DNA from: an uncultured Clostridium sp.
GTDB lineage: Bacteria > Bacillota > Clostridia > TANB77 > CAG-508
Length of the DNA stretch: 28,853 bases
Reading direction: 5' to 3'
Assembly (NCBI GenBank): GCA_900555835.1
Contig: USMK01000019.1
Coordinates: 1-28,853, forward strand
In this document: piece by piece, positions 1 through 7,691 of the stretch
Position numbering within the stretch: the first letter of the stretch is position 1
Layout of the letters: every line of letters begins with the position of its first letter
The notes under the pieces: model-generated
Database searches by the model: none
What the model was told of the DNA's origin: nothing
Seen by the model: the letters and a program-made list of their open reading frames with translations, nothing else
Program-made: the position numbers and the translations under genes

Positions 1-108
1 AAGTCTAGTTGCCTTCTCTATATCAAATTTATTTATTTTTTTATTTAGTAATAAAATGTGTGTGTGTGTGTGTACAACGCCAAGGCTTTCAGCGATTTTC
101 TCGTTCAT
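1..108 (-). CDS. Unknown protein, 5' end only (runs off left edge)
   Basis: Thirty-six codons are visible from an ATG at 108 to the window edge, with no stop. An AAAGGAG ribosome site lies about 11 bases upstream, and the gene starts 76 bases after the trmFO stop, so it may belong to the same transcript. The protein begins MNEKIAESLGVV, then HTHTH encoded by a pure (CA)8 tract, then a hydrophobic stretch ILLL and a Lys/Ile-rich segment. The present repeat number keeps the frame open to the edge. A gain or loss of one CA unit would shift it. I do not recognise the family; too little is visible to assign a function. Confidence 0.55.
   Translation of the reverse strand, partial: MNEKIAESLGVVHTHTHILLLNKKINKFDIEKATRL
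57..72. repeat. (TG)8 / (CA)8 dinucleotide microsatellite inside a reading frame
   Basis: Eight uninterrupted TG units lie about 12 codons into the partial minus-strand gene at 1-108. Tracts of this kind near the 5' end of a gene can slip during replication and switch the gene on and off. That role is an inference here. Confidence 0.75.
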
Positions 109-184
109 ACTTACTCTTTCTCCTTTGTTTTTGTTCATTTCAAAATTATTTTACCATACAGATTTAACAAATTTCAAGACCTTT

Positions 185-1486
185 TTAAAACTTTTTCATG
201 CTTTTTTCAATTTCTGCCAAAGCTCTATCTGCTAAGGCTTGATATCTTTCTTGTTTATCTCTTATTTTTTGTGGTAATTCCGGTAAAATTCCAAAGTTTG
301 CATTCATTGGTTGGAATTTTGCATTTTCTGTACTGATATAATCTGCAAGTTTCCCTATTACCGTTTCTTCCGGGAAAATTTGCTTTGGTTTTCCTAATAT
401 TTGGTTTGCAACATTTATTCCTGCTACTAATCCAGATGAAATCGACTCTACATAGCCTTCAACTCCTGTTATTTGTCCTGCAAAGTATATATTATTATTT
501 TGTTTTAAATTGTATGTTCTATCTAGCAATAGGCTTGAATTTATATATGTATTTCTGTGCATTACACCATATTTTACAAATTCGGCATTTTTTAGTCCTG
601 GAATTTTGCTAAACACTCTTTTTTGTTCTCCAAATTTTAAATTGGTTTGAAATCCTACCATATTAAATAATGTACCTTCTTTGTTATCTTGCCTTAATTG
701 AACAATTGCATATGGTCTTTTGCCTGTTCTTGGATCTGTAAAGCCAACTGGTTTTAGTGGGCCATATCTTAATGTGTCTTCACCTCTTTTGGCCATTATT
801 TCAATTGGCATACAGCTTTCGAAAATTTCTCTTTTTTCAAAATTGTGCAATGTTACAACTTCTGCATTTACAAGTTCATTATAAAATTCTTTGTATTCTT
901 GTTCATTCATAGGCAAATTGATATAATTGCTATCTCCTTTGCCATACCTATCTCCCCAAAATGCAATTTGCATATCTATTGTTTCTTTTTCTATAATAGG
1001 AGCTGCTGCATCAAAGAAATATAGCTTATCTTGTCCTGTTAAACTCGCAATTTGCTTAGACAAACTTTCAGATGTTAAAGGACCTGTTGCTATTATTACA
1101 ATTTTATCTTTTGGAATTTCTGTTATTTCCTCATTTATTACTTCTATATTTTCTATTTCTTTTATTTTTTTAGTTACAGCTTCTGCAAATTTTTCTCTAT
1201 CTACTGCCAATGCCTGTCCTGCTGGTACAGAATTTTCGTCAGCAGTTTTAATAAGCAATGAATCTAATCTTCTAAGTTCTTCTTTCAAAAGTCCACAAGC
1301 ATTAGTGATAGCATTTGATTTAAATGAATTACTACATACTATTTCAGCTAAATTTTCATTAGAATGAGCAGGAGAAAACTTTTTAGGTTTCATTTCATAT
1401 AATTTTACTTTTATTCCTCTTTTAGCAACTTGATAAGCAGCCTCGCATCCGGCCAAACCTCCACCTATAACAATAACTTCGTCCAT
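185..1486 (-). CDS. trmFO: TrmFO, folate/FAD-dependent tRNA (uracil-54-C5)-methyltransferase
   Basis: The 433-residue protein has the usual family length. It opens with a dinucleotide-binding fold, VIGGGLAGCEAAYQ (residues 5-18), that binds FAD. Conserved family stretches include CSNSFKSN (about 51-58), the central RYGPLKPVGFTDPRTG segment and the C-terminal FAD-site segment AGQITGVEGYVES. The enzyme transfers a methylene group from 5,10-methylenetetrahydrofolate to U54 in the T-loop of tRNA, giving ribothymidine, in the cytoplasm. It starts two bases after the topA stop codon, so the two genes are surely co-transcribed; topA-trmFO is a common Firmicutes order. There is no in-frame CGG codon. 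Confidence 0.96.
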   Translation of the reverse strand: MDEVIVIGGGLAGCEAAYQVAKRGIKVKLYEMKPKKFSPAHSNENLAEIVCSNSFKSNAITNACGLLKEELRRLDSLLIKTADENSVPAGQALAVDREKFAEAVTKKIKEIENIEVINEEITEIPKDKIVIIATGPLTSESLSKQIASLTGQDKLYFFDAAAPIIEKETIDMQIAFWGDRYGKGDSNYINLPMNEQEYKEFYNELVNAEVVTLHNFEKREIFESCMPIEIMAKRGEDTLRYGPLKPVGFTDPRTGKRPYAIVQLRQDNKEGTLFNMVGFQTNLKFGEQKRVFSKIPGLKNAEFVKYGVMHRNTYINSSLLLDRTYNLKQNNNIYFAGQITGVEGYVESISSGLVAGINVANQILGKPKQIFPEETVIGKLADYISTENAKFQPMNANFGILPELPQKIRDKQERYQALADRALAEIEKSMKKF

Positions 1487-1488
1487 TT

Positions 1489-3477
1489 TTATGCTTTCTC
1501 CTTTTTAGGTTTATTCCAAGAGATATAATCACAACTACCTGGGTTATTTTCGCAAATATAGTAGTTTCTTTTCTTTTTAGTCTTACGAATTTGCACTTTC
1601 CCTCCACATTTAGGGCAAGGAACATCTATGGTTTCTACAAAAGGCTTAGCATTTTTACACTCTGGATATCCAGGACAAGCCAAAAATTTTCCATATCTAC
1701 CATATTTAATAACCATCATTCTGCCACATTTATCGCAAGGAACATCTGAAACTTCGTCTTCTAATTTTACATGTTCTAATTCTTTTTCAACCTTTTCTAC
1801 TATATTTTCAAAAGGGCCATAAAATTCCTCAATTACTTTTTTCCATTGTTCTTTTCCTTCTGCTATCTCGTCAAATTGGTCTTCCATTTTTGCTGTAAAC
1901 TCAACATCTAAAACATCCTTAAAGTTTTCTACAAGTAGTTTATTTACAACTTTTCCAAGTTCAGTAGGATGCAATTGTTTTTGCTTTTTCTCTATATATC
2001 TTCTTTCTAGAATAGTTGTAATAGTTGGAGAATATGTACTTGGTCTACCTATTCCCTTTTCTTCCAAAGCTTTAACTAAACTTGCTTCTGTATATCTTGG
2101 TGGTGGTTCTGTAAAACTTTGCTTAGACTCAATTTTTTCTCTTTTCACTTCTTCATTAACTTCAAGTTCAGGCAAACTAATATATTTTTCTTCTTTTTCA
2201 TTATCAACAGATTCAACATATAATGCCATAAATCCAGCGAATTTAAGTGTTTGGCCATTTGCTTTAAAATTATATTCGCCAGCTTTAATAGAAGCAGAAA
2301 CTGTATCAAACACAGCAGAAGCCATTTGACTTGCTAAAAATCTGTTATATATCAATTTGTATAATTTGTACTCATCTGCTGTTAGCGACTCCTTTATCTT
2401 ATCTGGCACTAAATCAGCATAAGTAGGTCTAATTGCCTCATGGGCATCTTGCGCATCAGCTTTTGTTTTATAAAAACGATTTTCATAATATTCGTTTCCA
2501 TATTCTTTTTCAATTTGCTTTTTAGCAGACTCTCTTGCCTCAACAGAAATTCTTGTAGAATCAGTTCTCATATATGTTATAAGACCTATACTACCTCTTT
2601 CTGGTATTTTAATACCTTCATATAATCTTTGAGCAACAGACATTGTCTTTTTCAAAGTAAAACCAAGTTTCCTTGAAGCCTCTTGTTGCATTGTACTTGT
2701 TGTAAAAGGTGGTGCAGGACTTCTTTTTTTATCAGTTCTTTTAACATCTTCTACAATATATTTTTCATTTTCAATATCAGCTAAAATCTTATCAACATCT
2801 TCTTTTGAGTGCATCTCGATTTTTTTATTATTCTTGCCAGTAAGTTTAGCTTCAAAAGTTTTCTTTTTATTATCAACTTTTTTAGATAATTTAGCATATA
2901 TATTCCAATATTCTTCTGGAACAAAATTATCAATTTCTTCTTCTCTATCTACAATCAATTTAACAGCCACAGACTGAACTCTACCTGCTGATAGTCCTCT
3001 TTTAACCTTTTTCCAAAGCACAGGGCTAATCTTATATCCAACAATTCTATCCAAAATTCTTCTAGCCTGTTGAGCATCAATCAAATCTTTATCAATCTTT
3101 CTTGGATTTTTTACAGCCTTTTGAACTGCCTCTTTTGTAATTTCATTAAAAGTAACTCTACAAACAGCATCCTCTGGAATATCCAAAATATATGCCAAAT
3201 GCCAAGCAATAGCCTCTCCCTCACGGTCAGGGTCAGTTGCCAAATAAACTTTTTTAGCATTCTTCGCATCTTTTTTTAGTTCCTTAATCAAACTAGCCTT
3301 ACCCCTAATATTAATATACTGAGGCTCAAAATCATTCTCAATATCAATACCCATCTTAGACTTAGGTAAATCTCTAATATGTCCCATAGAAGCCACAACC
3401 TTAGTGCTTCCACCCAAAAACTTCTTAATTGTATTAGCCTTAGCAGGGGACTCCACAATAATCAACTTATCCGCCAT
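1489..3477 (-). CDS. topA: DNA topoisomerase I (type IA)
   Basis: This 662-residue protein relaxes negatively supercoiled DNA. The N-terminal TOPRIM domain shows IIVESPAKA (6-14) and the acidic metal-binding DPDREGEA (about 82-89). The catalytic tyrosine is in GLITYMRTDSTR near residue 300. SAGRVQSVA and PSTYSPTI are further core motifs. The C-terminus carries two four-cysteine zinc ribbons, starting CDKCGRMM and CPKCGGK, then a lysine-rich tail. The ATG at 3477 has an AGGAG site and a good sigma-A-type promoter upstream. The gene is intact and has no in-frame CGG. Confidence 0.97.
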   Translation of the reverse strand: MADKLIIVESPAKANTIKKFLGGSTKVVASMGHIRDLPKSKMGIDIENDFEPQYINIRGKASLIKELKKDAKNAKKVYLATDPDREGEAIAWHLAYILDIPEDAVCRVTFNEITKEAVQKAVKNPRKIDKDLIDAQQARRILDRIVGYKISPVLWKKVKRGLSAGRVQSVAVKLIVDREEEIDNFVPEEYWNIYAKLSKKVDNKKKTFEAKLTGKNNKKIEMHSKEDVDKILADIENEKYIVEDVKRTDKKRSPAPPFTTSTMQQEASRKLGFTLKKTMSVAQRLYEGIKIPERGSIGLITYMRTDSTRISVEARESAKKQIEKEYGNEYYENRFYKTKADAQDAHEAIRPTYADLVPDKIKESLTADEYKLYKLIYNRFLASQMASAVFDTVSASIKAGEYNFKANGQTLKFAGFMALYVESVDNEKEEKYISLPELEVNEEVKREKIESKQSFTEPPPRYTEASLVKALEEKGIGRPSTYSPTITTILERRYIEKKQKQLHPTELGKVVNKLLVENFKDVLDVEFTAKMEDQFDEIAEGKEQWKKVIEEFYGPFENIVEKVEKELEHVKLEDEVSDVPCDKCGRMMVIKYGRYGKFLACPGYPECKNAKPFVETIDVPCPKCGGKVQIRKTKKKRNYYICENNPGSCDYISWNKPKKEKA

Positions 3478-3511
3478 ATCATTCTCCTATTTCAAAATTT
3501 ACTATTTTTCA

Positions 3512-3540
3512 ATTATACCCCAAAAAAAACAAGAAGTAAA
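3512..3540 (-). promoter_or_regulatory. Sigma-A-type promoter for topA-trmFO
   Basis: On the minus strand, TTTACT (3540-3535) is followed by a 17-base spacer and TATAAT (3517-3512). It lies about 35 bases upstream of the topA ATG and faces away from the toxin promoter at 3568. Confidence 0.6.
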
Positions 3541-3567
3541 GCCCCCTAAATAACTCAAATTTCCTCA

Positions 3568-3596
3568 TTGACAAATATCAATAATTGTATTATTAT
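3568..3596 (+). promoter_or_regulatory. Promoter of the small toxin-like gene
   Basis: A perfect -35 box TTGACA (3568-3573), a 17-base spacer and TATTAT (3591-3596) lie 37 bases before the 29-codon ORF. It diverges from the topA promoter. Confidence 0.7.
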
Positions 3597-3633
3597 TATA
3601 CTTGCCTTTCAATTGTGAGAAAGGAGGCGAGTA

Positions 3634-3723
3634 ATGTTCATTGAAATTATACTTAAAGCTATCGCTATTATAATTGATATTATACTTCTAGTAATAGAAA
3701 TATATAAAAACTTACATAAATAG
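3634..3723 (+). CDS. 29-residue hydrophobic peptide, probable type I toxin
   Basis: The ORF has a strong GAAAGGAGG ribosome site 6 bases before its ATG and a consensus promoter. The peptide starts MFIEIILKAIAIIIDIILL, a single isoleucine/leucine-rich transmembrane helix, and ends in a short polar tail, IYKNLHK. This is the architecture of the Fst/Ldr-type membrane toxins of type I toxin-antitoxin loci, although I see no direct sequence identity with Fst. A rho-independent terminator follows at once. A convergent, consensus promoter at 3798-3826 would make an antisense RNA carrying a perfect complement of the start region. What I see is the peptide, both promoters and the repeats; that it is a toxin is inferred from this layout. 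Confidence 0.75.
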   Translation: MFIEIILKAIAIIIDIILLVIEIYKNLHK

Positions 3724-3779
3724 CGAGAACCCAGGAATTTGCCCTTCCTGGGTTTTTTAATGTCATTGAAATTATACTT
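3638..3779. repeat. 17-bp direct repeats pairing toxin mRNA with antisense RNA
   Basis: TCATTGAAATTATACTT occurs at 3638-3654, just inside the toxin start, and again at 3763-3779, beyond the terminator and in the 5' part of the predicted antisense RNA. A one-mismatch copy of its last 15 bases lies at 3673-3687 inside the ORF. In the par locus of pAD1, paired direct repeats give the antisense RNA its complementarity to the toxin's translation start; the layout here is the same. Confidence 0.8.
3728..3758 (+). terminator. Terminator of toxin gene (possibly shared with antisense RNA)
   Basis: A 10-bp perfect stem, AACCCAGGAA / TTCCTGGGTT, with a 7-base loop is followed by TTTT on the plus strand. 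On the minus strand the same stem lacks a good U-tract, so the antisense RNA may end here or read on into the toxin ORF. Confidence 0.8.
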
Positions 3780-3791
3780 TTTTCCGCCGTT
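3728..3791 (-). ncRNA. Predicted antisense RNA (antitoxin), about 65 nt
   Basis: Transcription from the consensus promoter at 3826-3798 should start near 3791. The RNA would contain the complement of the toxin's translation start within its first 30 bases, then the shared stem-loop. The size is close to the 66-nt RNA II of the pAD1 par system. The 3' end is uncertain. Confidence 0.6.
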
Positions 3792-3797
3792 GCAACT

Positions 3798-3826
3798 ATT
3801 ATACCATCAATTAAAATATATGTCAA
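3798..3826 (-). promoter_or_regulatory. Perfect sigma-A promoter for antisense RNA
   Basis: On the minus strand, TTGACA (3826-3821), a 17-base spacer and TATAAT (3803-3798) all match consensus. No protein gene follows in this direction except the antisense of the toxin, so it most likely drives an RNA. Confidence 0.8.
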
Positions 3827-3837
3827 ATTTTTCTCCC

Positions 3838-4140
3838 CTAAGCCAACATATCCGCAATCACATACTCCAACGTAGTTGGCGTAACTGCATTATTTTTGAG
3901 CTTTTCCAAAATCTTATCCACTTTTTCCTCACTAGAAGTTAACATCTCTACTACACTATTCTCTTGCTTTATCTCATTATCCATATATTCTTTTTTTACT
4001 ACTTCAATTCCATATTTAAAATTCTCATTTCCATTTGTTATCTTATAATACTCCAACTCCACATTATGATAAATCTTATTCTTCCTTAGCAACTCCTCCC
4101 TTAATAGTATTTCTCCATATAAATATCTTCCGTACGTCAA
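3838..4140 (-). CDS. DUF6514-like small protein
   Basis: This 100-residue protein begins MTYGRYLYGEILL with a TTG start preceded by AAAGGGGG. A middle section ITNGNENFKYGIEVVKK precedes a variable acidic linker. The C-terminal helical signature is EKVDKILEKLKNNAVTPTTL then EYVIADMLA. The VTP...L..VI.D.L ending resembles small clostridial proteins of the DUF6514 type; I recall this from family knowledge and cannot confirm it by search. The function is unknown. It lies between murG and the toxin-antitoxin locus, with a probable promoter of its own. Confidence 0.65.
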   Translation of the reverse strand: MTYGRYLYGEILLREELLRKNKIYHNVELEYYKITNGNENFKYGIEVVKKEYMDNEIKQENSVVEMLTSSEEKVDKILEKLKNNAVTPTTLEYVIADMLA

Positions 4141-4172
4141 AATAAAACCCCCTTTTATTTTTGGTAATTTCT

Positions 4173-4201
4173 ACTATATACTCTTTTTTTCATATGCGCA
4201 A
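4173..4201 (-). promoter_or_regulatory. Possible promoter for the DUF6514-like gene
   Basis: On the minus strand, TTGCGC (4201-4196), a 17-base spacer and TATAGT (4178-4173) lie 33 bases before the TTG start. The match is moderate. I see nothing else definite between here and the murG terminator (4202-4352). Confidence 0.45.
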
Positions 4202-4352
4202 GGAAAATCGTTCGCATGATTTTACAAGTTTGTTTACGATTTTCTCTTTTAACTCCTTGGTCGACAATTTTCTACATTTTTCTTACATCACGTCATAAAA
4301 ACTTAAAATTCCAGAAATGTTTTTGTTATAAGTTTGTAACAAAAATAAATAA

Positions 4353-4401
4353 AAAAATAATAGCTTTATTATATATAATTTTATAATAAAGCTATTATTT
4401 T
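4353..4401 (-). terminator. Terminator after murG
   Basis: A near-perfect inverted repeat with arms built around AATAATAGCTTTATTAT lies directly beyond the murG stop. On the minus strand it is followed by a long T-rich run. It marks the end of the division/cell-wall gene cluster. Confidence 0.8.
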
Positions 4402-4405
4402 ATGA

Positions 4406-5521
4406 CTATTTTTGTGTGCATTTTTTTATTTCAGTATAAATTCTATCTTCAACATCATCTATGTTTATACTATTTGCTTTTTCTCCCATTTGTTTTAGCA
4501 AATCCTTATCTGTTATTACACTATTTATTTCTTGTTTTAATTTTTCTGCTGTCACATCATTATTTAAAACAATTCTCGCAGCTCCTATTTTTTCTAGTAC
4601 TCTGGCATTTTTTTCTTGATGGTTTTGACTAACATTAGGAAGTGGAATAAATATTGCTGGTTTCCCAAGTTTTGCAATTTCGGTTATAGTTATTGCTCCA
4701 CTTCTACAAATAAGTAAATCAGAAACATTCATTACTTCTTCCATATTGTATATATAAGGTAAAATATTAACATTATGAATTTTCCCAATATCTAAATCGC
4801 TTTGTTTTAGTTCGTTCCTTACTTCTTCATAATTTTTCTGTCCAACTGCCCATATTATTTGATAATTTAAAATCTGTTCATTTTTTATAAGTTCTACCAT
4901 TGCGTCATTTATTTTTTTAGCGCCTTGACTTCCCCCGAACACTAGAACAACTGGTAATTCTGGATCTAGTTCCAGCTTTTCTTTTAAGAAATATTTTTCC
5001 ATATCATTAATTTTTAATTTCTTAATTTTAGTTGGAGTTCCTGTTACAACAACTTTTTTTGCATTTTTCAAATTTTCTTTTGCTTCTTTAAATCCTACAA
5101 AAACCACATCTGTTTTCTTAGCCAGAATTTTTACAGCTAGCCCTGGAAATGAATTGCTTTCATGCAAAGCTGTTGGAATATGGCATTTTCTTGCAGCTGT
5201 TAGCACAGGTCCACAAATATATCCTCCTGTTCCTATTACAATATCTGGTTTAAAATCTTCTATTATTTGTTTTGCTTTTTTTACAGATTTTATAGTTTTT
5301 ATTGTATGTTTTATATTTGTCATGTTTATTTTTTTGCTAAGTCCGTATGCTTCTATTGTTTTTAATTTATATCCTGCTCTTGGGACTAAATCCTTTTCTA
5401 TTCCTCTATCTGTTCCTATAAATATTATTTCTGACTTTTCTTCTTCTTGAATTTTATTTGCAATTGCAATTCCTGGATTTATATGCCCACCAGTTCCTGC
5501 TGCTGCAATTATAACTTTCAT
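4406..5521 (-). CDS. murG: MurG, UDP-GlcNAc:lipid I GlcNAc transferase
   Basis: The enzyme adds GlcNAc to undecaprenyl-PP-MurNAc-pentapeptide to make lipid II on the inner face of the membrane. The 371-residue protein begins MKVIIAAAGTGGHINPG with the glycine-rich acceptor loop. It has VFGGSQGAKKIN mid-protein, and the UDP-GlcNAc site CRSGAITITE and PNVSQNHQEKNA in the C-terminal half. I start it at 5521, where GGAGGG lies 7 bases upstream, rather than at an upstream ATG at 5536 that falls inside that ribosome site. It follows ftsW closely. There is no in-frame CGG. Confidence 0.95.
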   Translation of the reverse strand: MKVIIAAAGTGGHINPGIAIANKIQEEEKSEIIFIGTDRGIEKDLVPRAGYKLKTIEAYGLSKKINMTNIKHTIKTIKSVKKAKQIIEDFKPDIVIGTGGYICGPVLTAARKCHIPTALHESNSFPGLAVKILAKKTDVVFVGFKEAKENLKNAKKVVVTGTPTKIKKLKINDMEKYFLKEKLELDPELPVVLVFGGSQGAKKINDAMVELIKNEQILNYQIIWAVGQKNYEEVRNELKQSDLDIGKIHNVNILPYIYNMEEVMNVSDLLICRSGAITITEIAKLGKPAIFIPLPNVSQNHQEKNARVLEKIGAARIVLNNDVTAEKLKQEINSVITDKDLLKQMGEKANSINIDDVEDRIYTEIKKCTQK

Positions 5522-5546
5522 TATTTTTCCCTCCATTGTATTTTTT

Positions 5547-6675
5547 TTACACTTTGCTGTTTGTTCTTGAAATATTCAGCAATACTCCGTACACCACAAA
5601 GCAATATAATAAGTGCTGTACCTCCATAACTAAAAAATGGAAGTGGCATACCTGTTACTGGTATACTTGCCGTTACAACTGCAATATTTATAATTGCCTG
5701 TAATCCTATCAAAGCAGTAATTCCAACTGCTAATAGGCTTCCAAACATATCTGGTGCTTTCATTGCAATTATTACTCCTCTCCATATAAATATTGCGAAA
5801 AGTAATATTACTACTGCACAACCTATAAAGCCTAATTCTTCTGCTAATATTGCGAAAATAAAGTCATTGTGTGGTTCTGGTATGTATAAATATTTTTGCT
5901 TGCTTTGTCCGAAGACCTGCTCCAAAAAGTCCTCCCGAACCTATTGCATATAAACTTTGTATTGACTGCCAGGCATCTCCTGTTGGGTCTGCCCAAGGAT
6001 CTAGCCATGCTTGAATTCTATCCATTCTAAATCCTGCACCTTTTGTAAATAGGAATATAACTCCCATTATTCCTCCTGCAAGACCTACTGTTAAAAAGTG
6101 TGATATTTTACTTCCTGCAACTATCATCATTATCGATGTTACTGCTACTATTATTAATGTTGCACTAAAATGCTCTTGGAATAATACTAATATAAGCACT
6201 GCTGGTACTAAGTACATAAATGGTATAAAAAATCCATGAAAAATATTTTTTAGTTTATCTCTATTTTTCTCTAAATATGCAGCATAAAACACAATAAATC
6301 CTATTTTAGCAAGTTCTGATGGTTGAAATGTTGTAAAACCAAGATTTATCCATCTTTTAGCTCCGTCCAGATGATGTTCCGAATTAGTGGAACCATTGCA
6401 AGTAGCACTATTGAGCCTATGTATGCTACTTTATAAAAATGTTTGTAAATTCTGTAATCTATTTTAGATATAATAAACATTGCTACAAGCCCTATTACCG
6501 CTGATATTGCTTGTTTTTTTACATAAGTGTAACTGTCGCCTGTTTCGGAAAATGCTGATGGCGAGCTTGCTGATAAGACCATTATTATCCCTAGTGCTAA
6601 TAGCAAAAGCACAGTTATACATAGAATAAAGTCTACCGGTTTTGCTTTATATTCTTCTTTTTTAGTGTTTGCCAT
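5547..6675 (-). CDS. ftsW: FtsW/SpoVE SEDS glycosyltransferase, read through four CGG sites
   Basis: SEDS-family lipid II polymerase that works with a class B PBP at the septum. Conventional translation gives only fragments. Starting at the ATG at 6675 (AGGAGAGG site), in-frame CGG codons occur at 6381, 6365, 5911 and 5589 (first base). Dropping each C gives one continuous 374-residue protein with multiple membrane segments. It contains LIGTSSGGAKRWINLGFTTF, FQPSELAK, GLFGAGLGQSKQKYLYIPEP, HNDFIFAILAEELG, and the family's normal ending GVGVLLNISR with a stop at 5547-5549. Length and motifs match SpoVE/FtsW. If the last CGG were arginine, the protein would instead end SIAEYF and onward, without the conserved tail. 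The start lies 16 bases after the mraY stop. Either CGG is decoded as +1, or the gene carries four indels, all at the same trinucleotide. Confidence 0.9.
5587..5589 (-). other. Recoding site 4: CGG in ftsW
   Basis: Frame GTA CGG AGT; skipping C gives GTA GGA GTA TTG CTG, the conserved C-terminal GVGVLLNISR. Reading on as arginine happens to stay open for 22 more codons, so a gene caller would not flag this one. Confidence 0.7.
5909..5911 (-). other. Recoding site 3: CGG in ftsW
   Basis: Frame CTT CGG ACA; skipping C gives CTT GGA CAA AGC, the invariant GLGQS motif of SEDS proteins. Confidence 0.8.
6363..6365 (-). other. Recoding site 2: CGG in ftsW
   Basis: In the frame reached after site 1 the codons are GGA CGG AGC TAA. 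Skipping C gives GGA GGA GCT AAA AGA TGG, the conserved GAKRW. The two sites are only five codons apart, and both are needed. Confidence 0.75.
6379..6381 (-). other. Recoding site 1: CGG in ftsW
   Basis: Frame ATT CGG AAC; skipping C gives ATT GGA ACA. This restores the glycine of the P-x-I-G segment before GAKRWI. Without the skip a stop follows within 11 codons. Confidence 0.75.
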
Positions 6676-6691
6676 CGTCCTCTCCTTTCTT

Positions 6692-7678
6692 TTAAACTGC
6701 ATATAGTGCAATTATACAAGCAACTAATGTTACTACACTAAACACTGAAACGATTTTGTTTTCTTTCCAATTACACAATTCTAAATGATGGTGTATTGGT
6801 GCCATTTTAAATATTCTTCTTCCTGTTTTTCTGTAATATCCTACTTGTAGCATTACAGATATTGTTTCTAATGTTGGTATTATTGCCACTAATAACAATA
6901 TTAAAGGCATTCTAAAATATAATGCTATACCGGCTACTACTCCACCCAGCAGTAGTGAACCTGTATCTCCCATTATTACTTTCGCAGTATGTAAGTTAAA
7001 TAGTAAAAATCCTAAACAAGTTCCTACTACTACACTTCCAAATACAGTTACTTCTTTTATATCGAATATTATTGATATGACTGTTAAAAATGTCATTATT
7101 ATTGCTGTTACACTTGTTGCTAATCCATCTATTCCATCTGTTAAATTTATAGCATTTGTTATTGCAAGTATTACAAATATTGCAAATGGTACATACACCC
7201 ATACTGGCAATTCTATATATACTTTAAAAAATGGAATATACGTTGCTGTTCCAATTTTTAGTACATTTAATAAATAATATACATATATTACCGCTACCAA
7301 TAGTAATCCCAACATTTTATATGCTGGTTTTAAGCCTACGGTATTTCTTAATACAACTTTTTTAAAATCGTCTATAAAGCCTACTGTTCCAAATCCTAAT
7401 GCCATAAGTACAAGTGGAAATATTTTCATTGCCACATCTATATCTCTATGATAGTAATAGAGGAAACCACTCGCTGAGGTGAGTATAACACTTATCATTA
7501 TAATTAGTCCACCCATTGTTGGAGTTCCTTCTTTTACTATATGTGATTGTGGTCCATCAGTTCTTTCTGTTTGACCCACTTTTAATCTTCTTAAAATAGG
7601 TATTATTATAATAGATTCTATAACAGTTATAGCAAAGGATAATAGCAATACTTTTACCTGAAAGTCCAAAAATCTCAC
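6692..7678 (-). CDS. mraY: MraY, phospho-MurNAc-pentapeptide translocase
   Basis: Integral membrane enzyme that moves phospho-MurNAc-pentapeptide from UDP to undecaprenyl phosphate, forming lipid I. The 328-residue product has the family's polytopic pattern. Catalytic motifs are GFIDDFKKVVLRN, NLTDGIDGLA, MGDTGSLLLGG and the cytoplasmic HHHLEL loop near the end. The listed GTG start directly abuts its GAGGA sequence; a TTG three codons further in has better spacing and may be the real start. It lies 13 bases after murE. In many Firmicutes murF sits between murE and mraY, and murD after mraY; both are absent here. There is no in-frame CGG. Confidence 0.95.
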   Translation of the reverse strand: MRFLDFQVKVLLLSFAITVIESIIIIPILRRLKVGQTERTDGPQSHIVKEGTPTMGGLIIMISVILTSASGFLYYYHRDIDVAMKIFPLVLMALGFGTVGFIDDFKKVVLRNTVGLKPAYKMLGLLLVAVIYVYYLLNVLKIGTATYIPFFKVYIELPVWVYVPFAIFVILAITNAINLTDGIDGLATSVTAIIMTFLTVISIIFDIKEVTVFGSVVVGTCLGFLLFNLHTAKVIMGDTGSLLLGGVVAGIALYFRMPLILLLVAIIPTLETISVMLQVGYYRKTGRRIFKMAPIHHHLELCNWKENKIVSVFSVVTLVACIIALYAV

Positions 7679-7691
7679 TCCTCACTTTTAC

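Noticed and set aside
58..336. Plus-strand ORF covering the (TG)8 tract and the end of trmFO
   Set aside because: It is antisense to trmFO, starts inside the microsatellite and has no ribosome site.
5547..6675. ftsW as a pseudogene
   Set aside because: The remaining 370 codons are intact and conserved, the ribosome site and the spacing to mraY and murG are normal, and other essential genes show the same single type of break.
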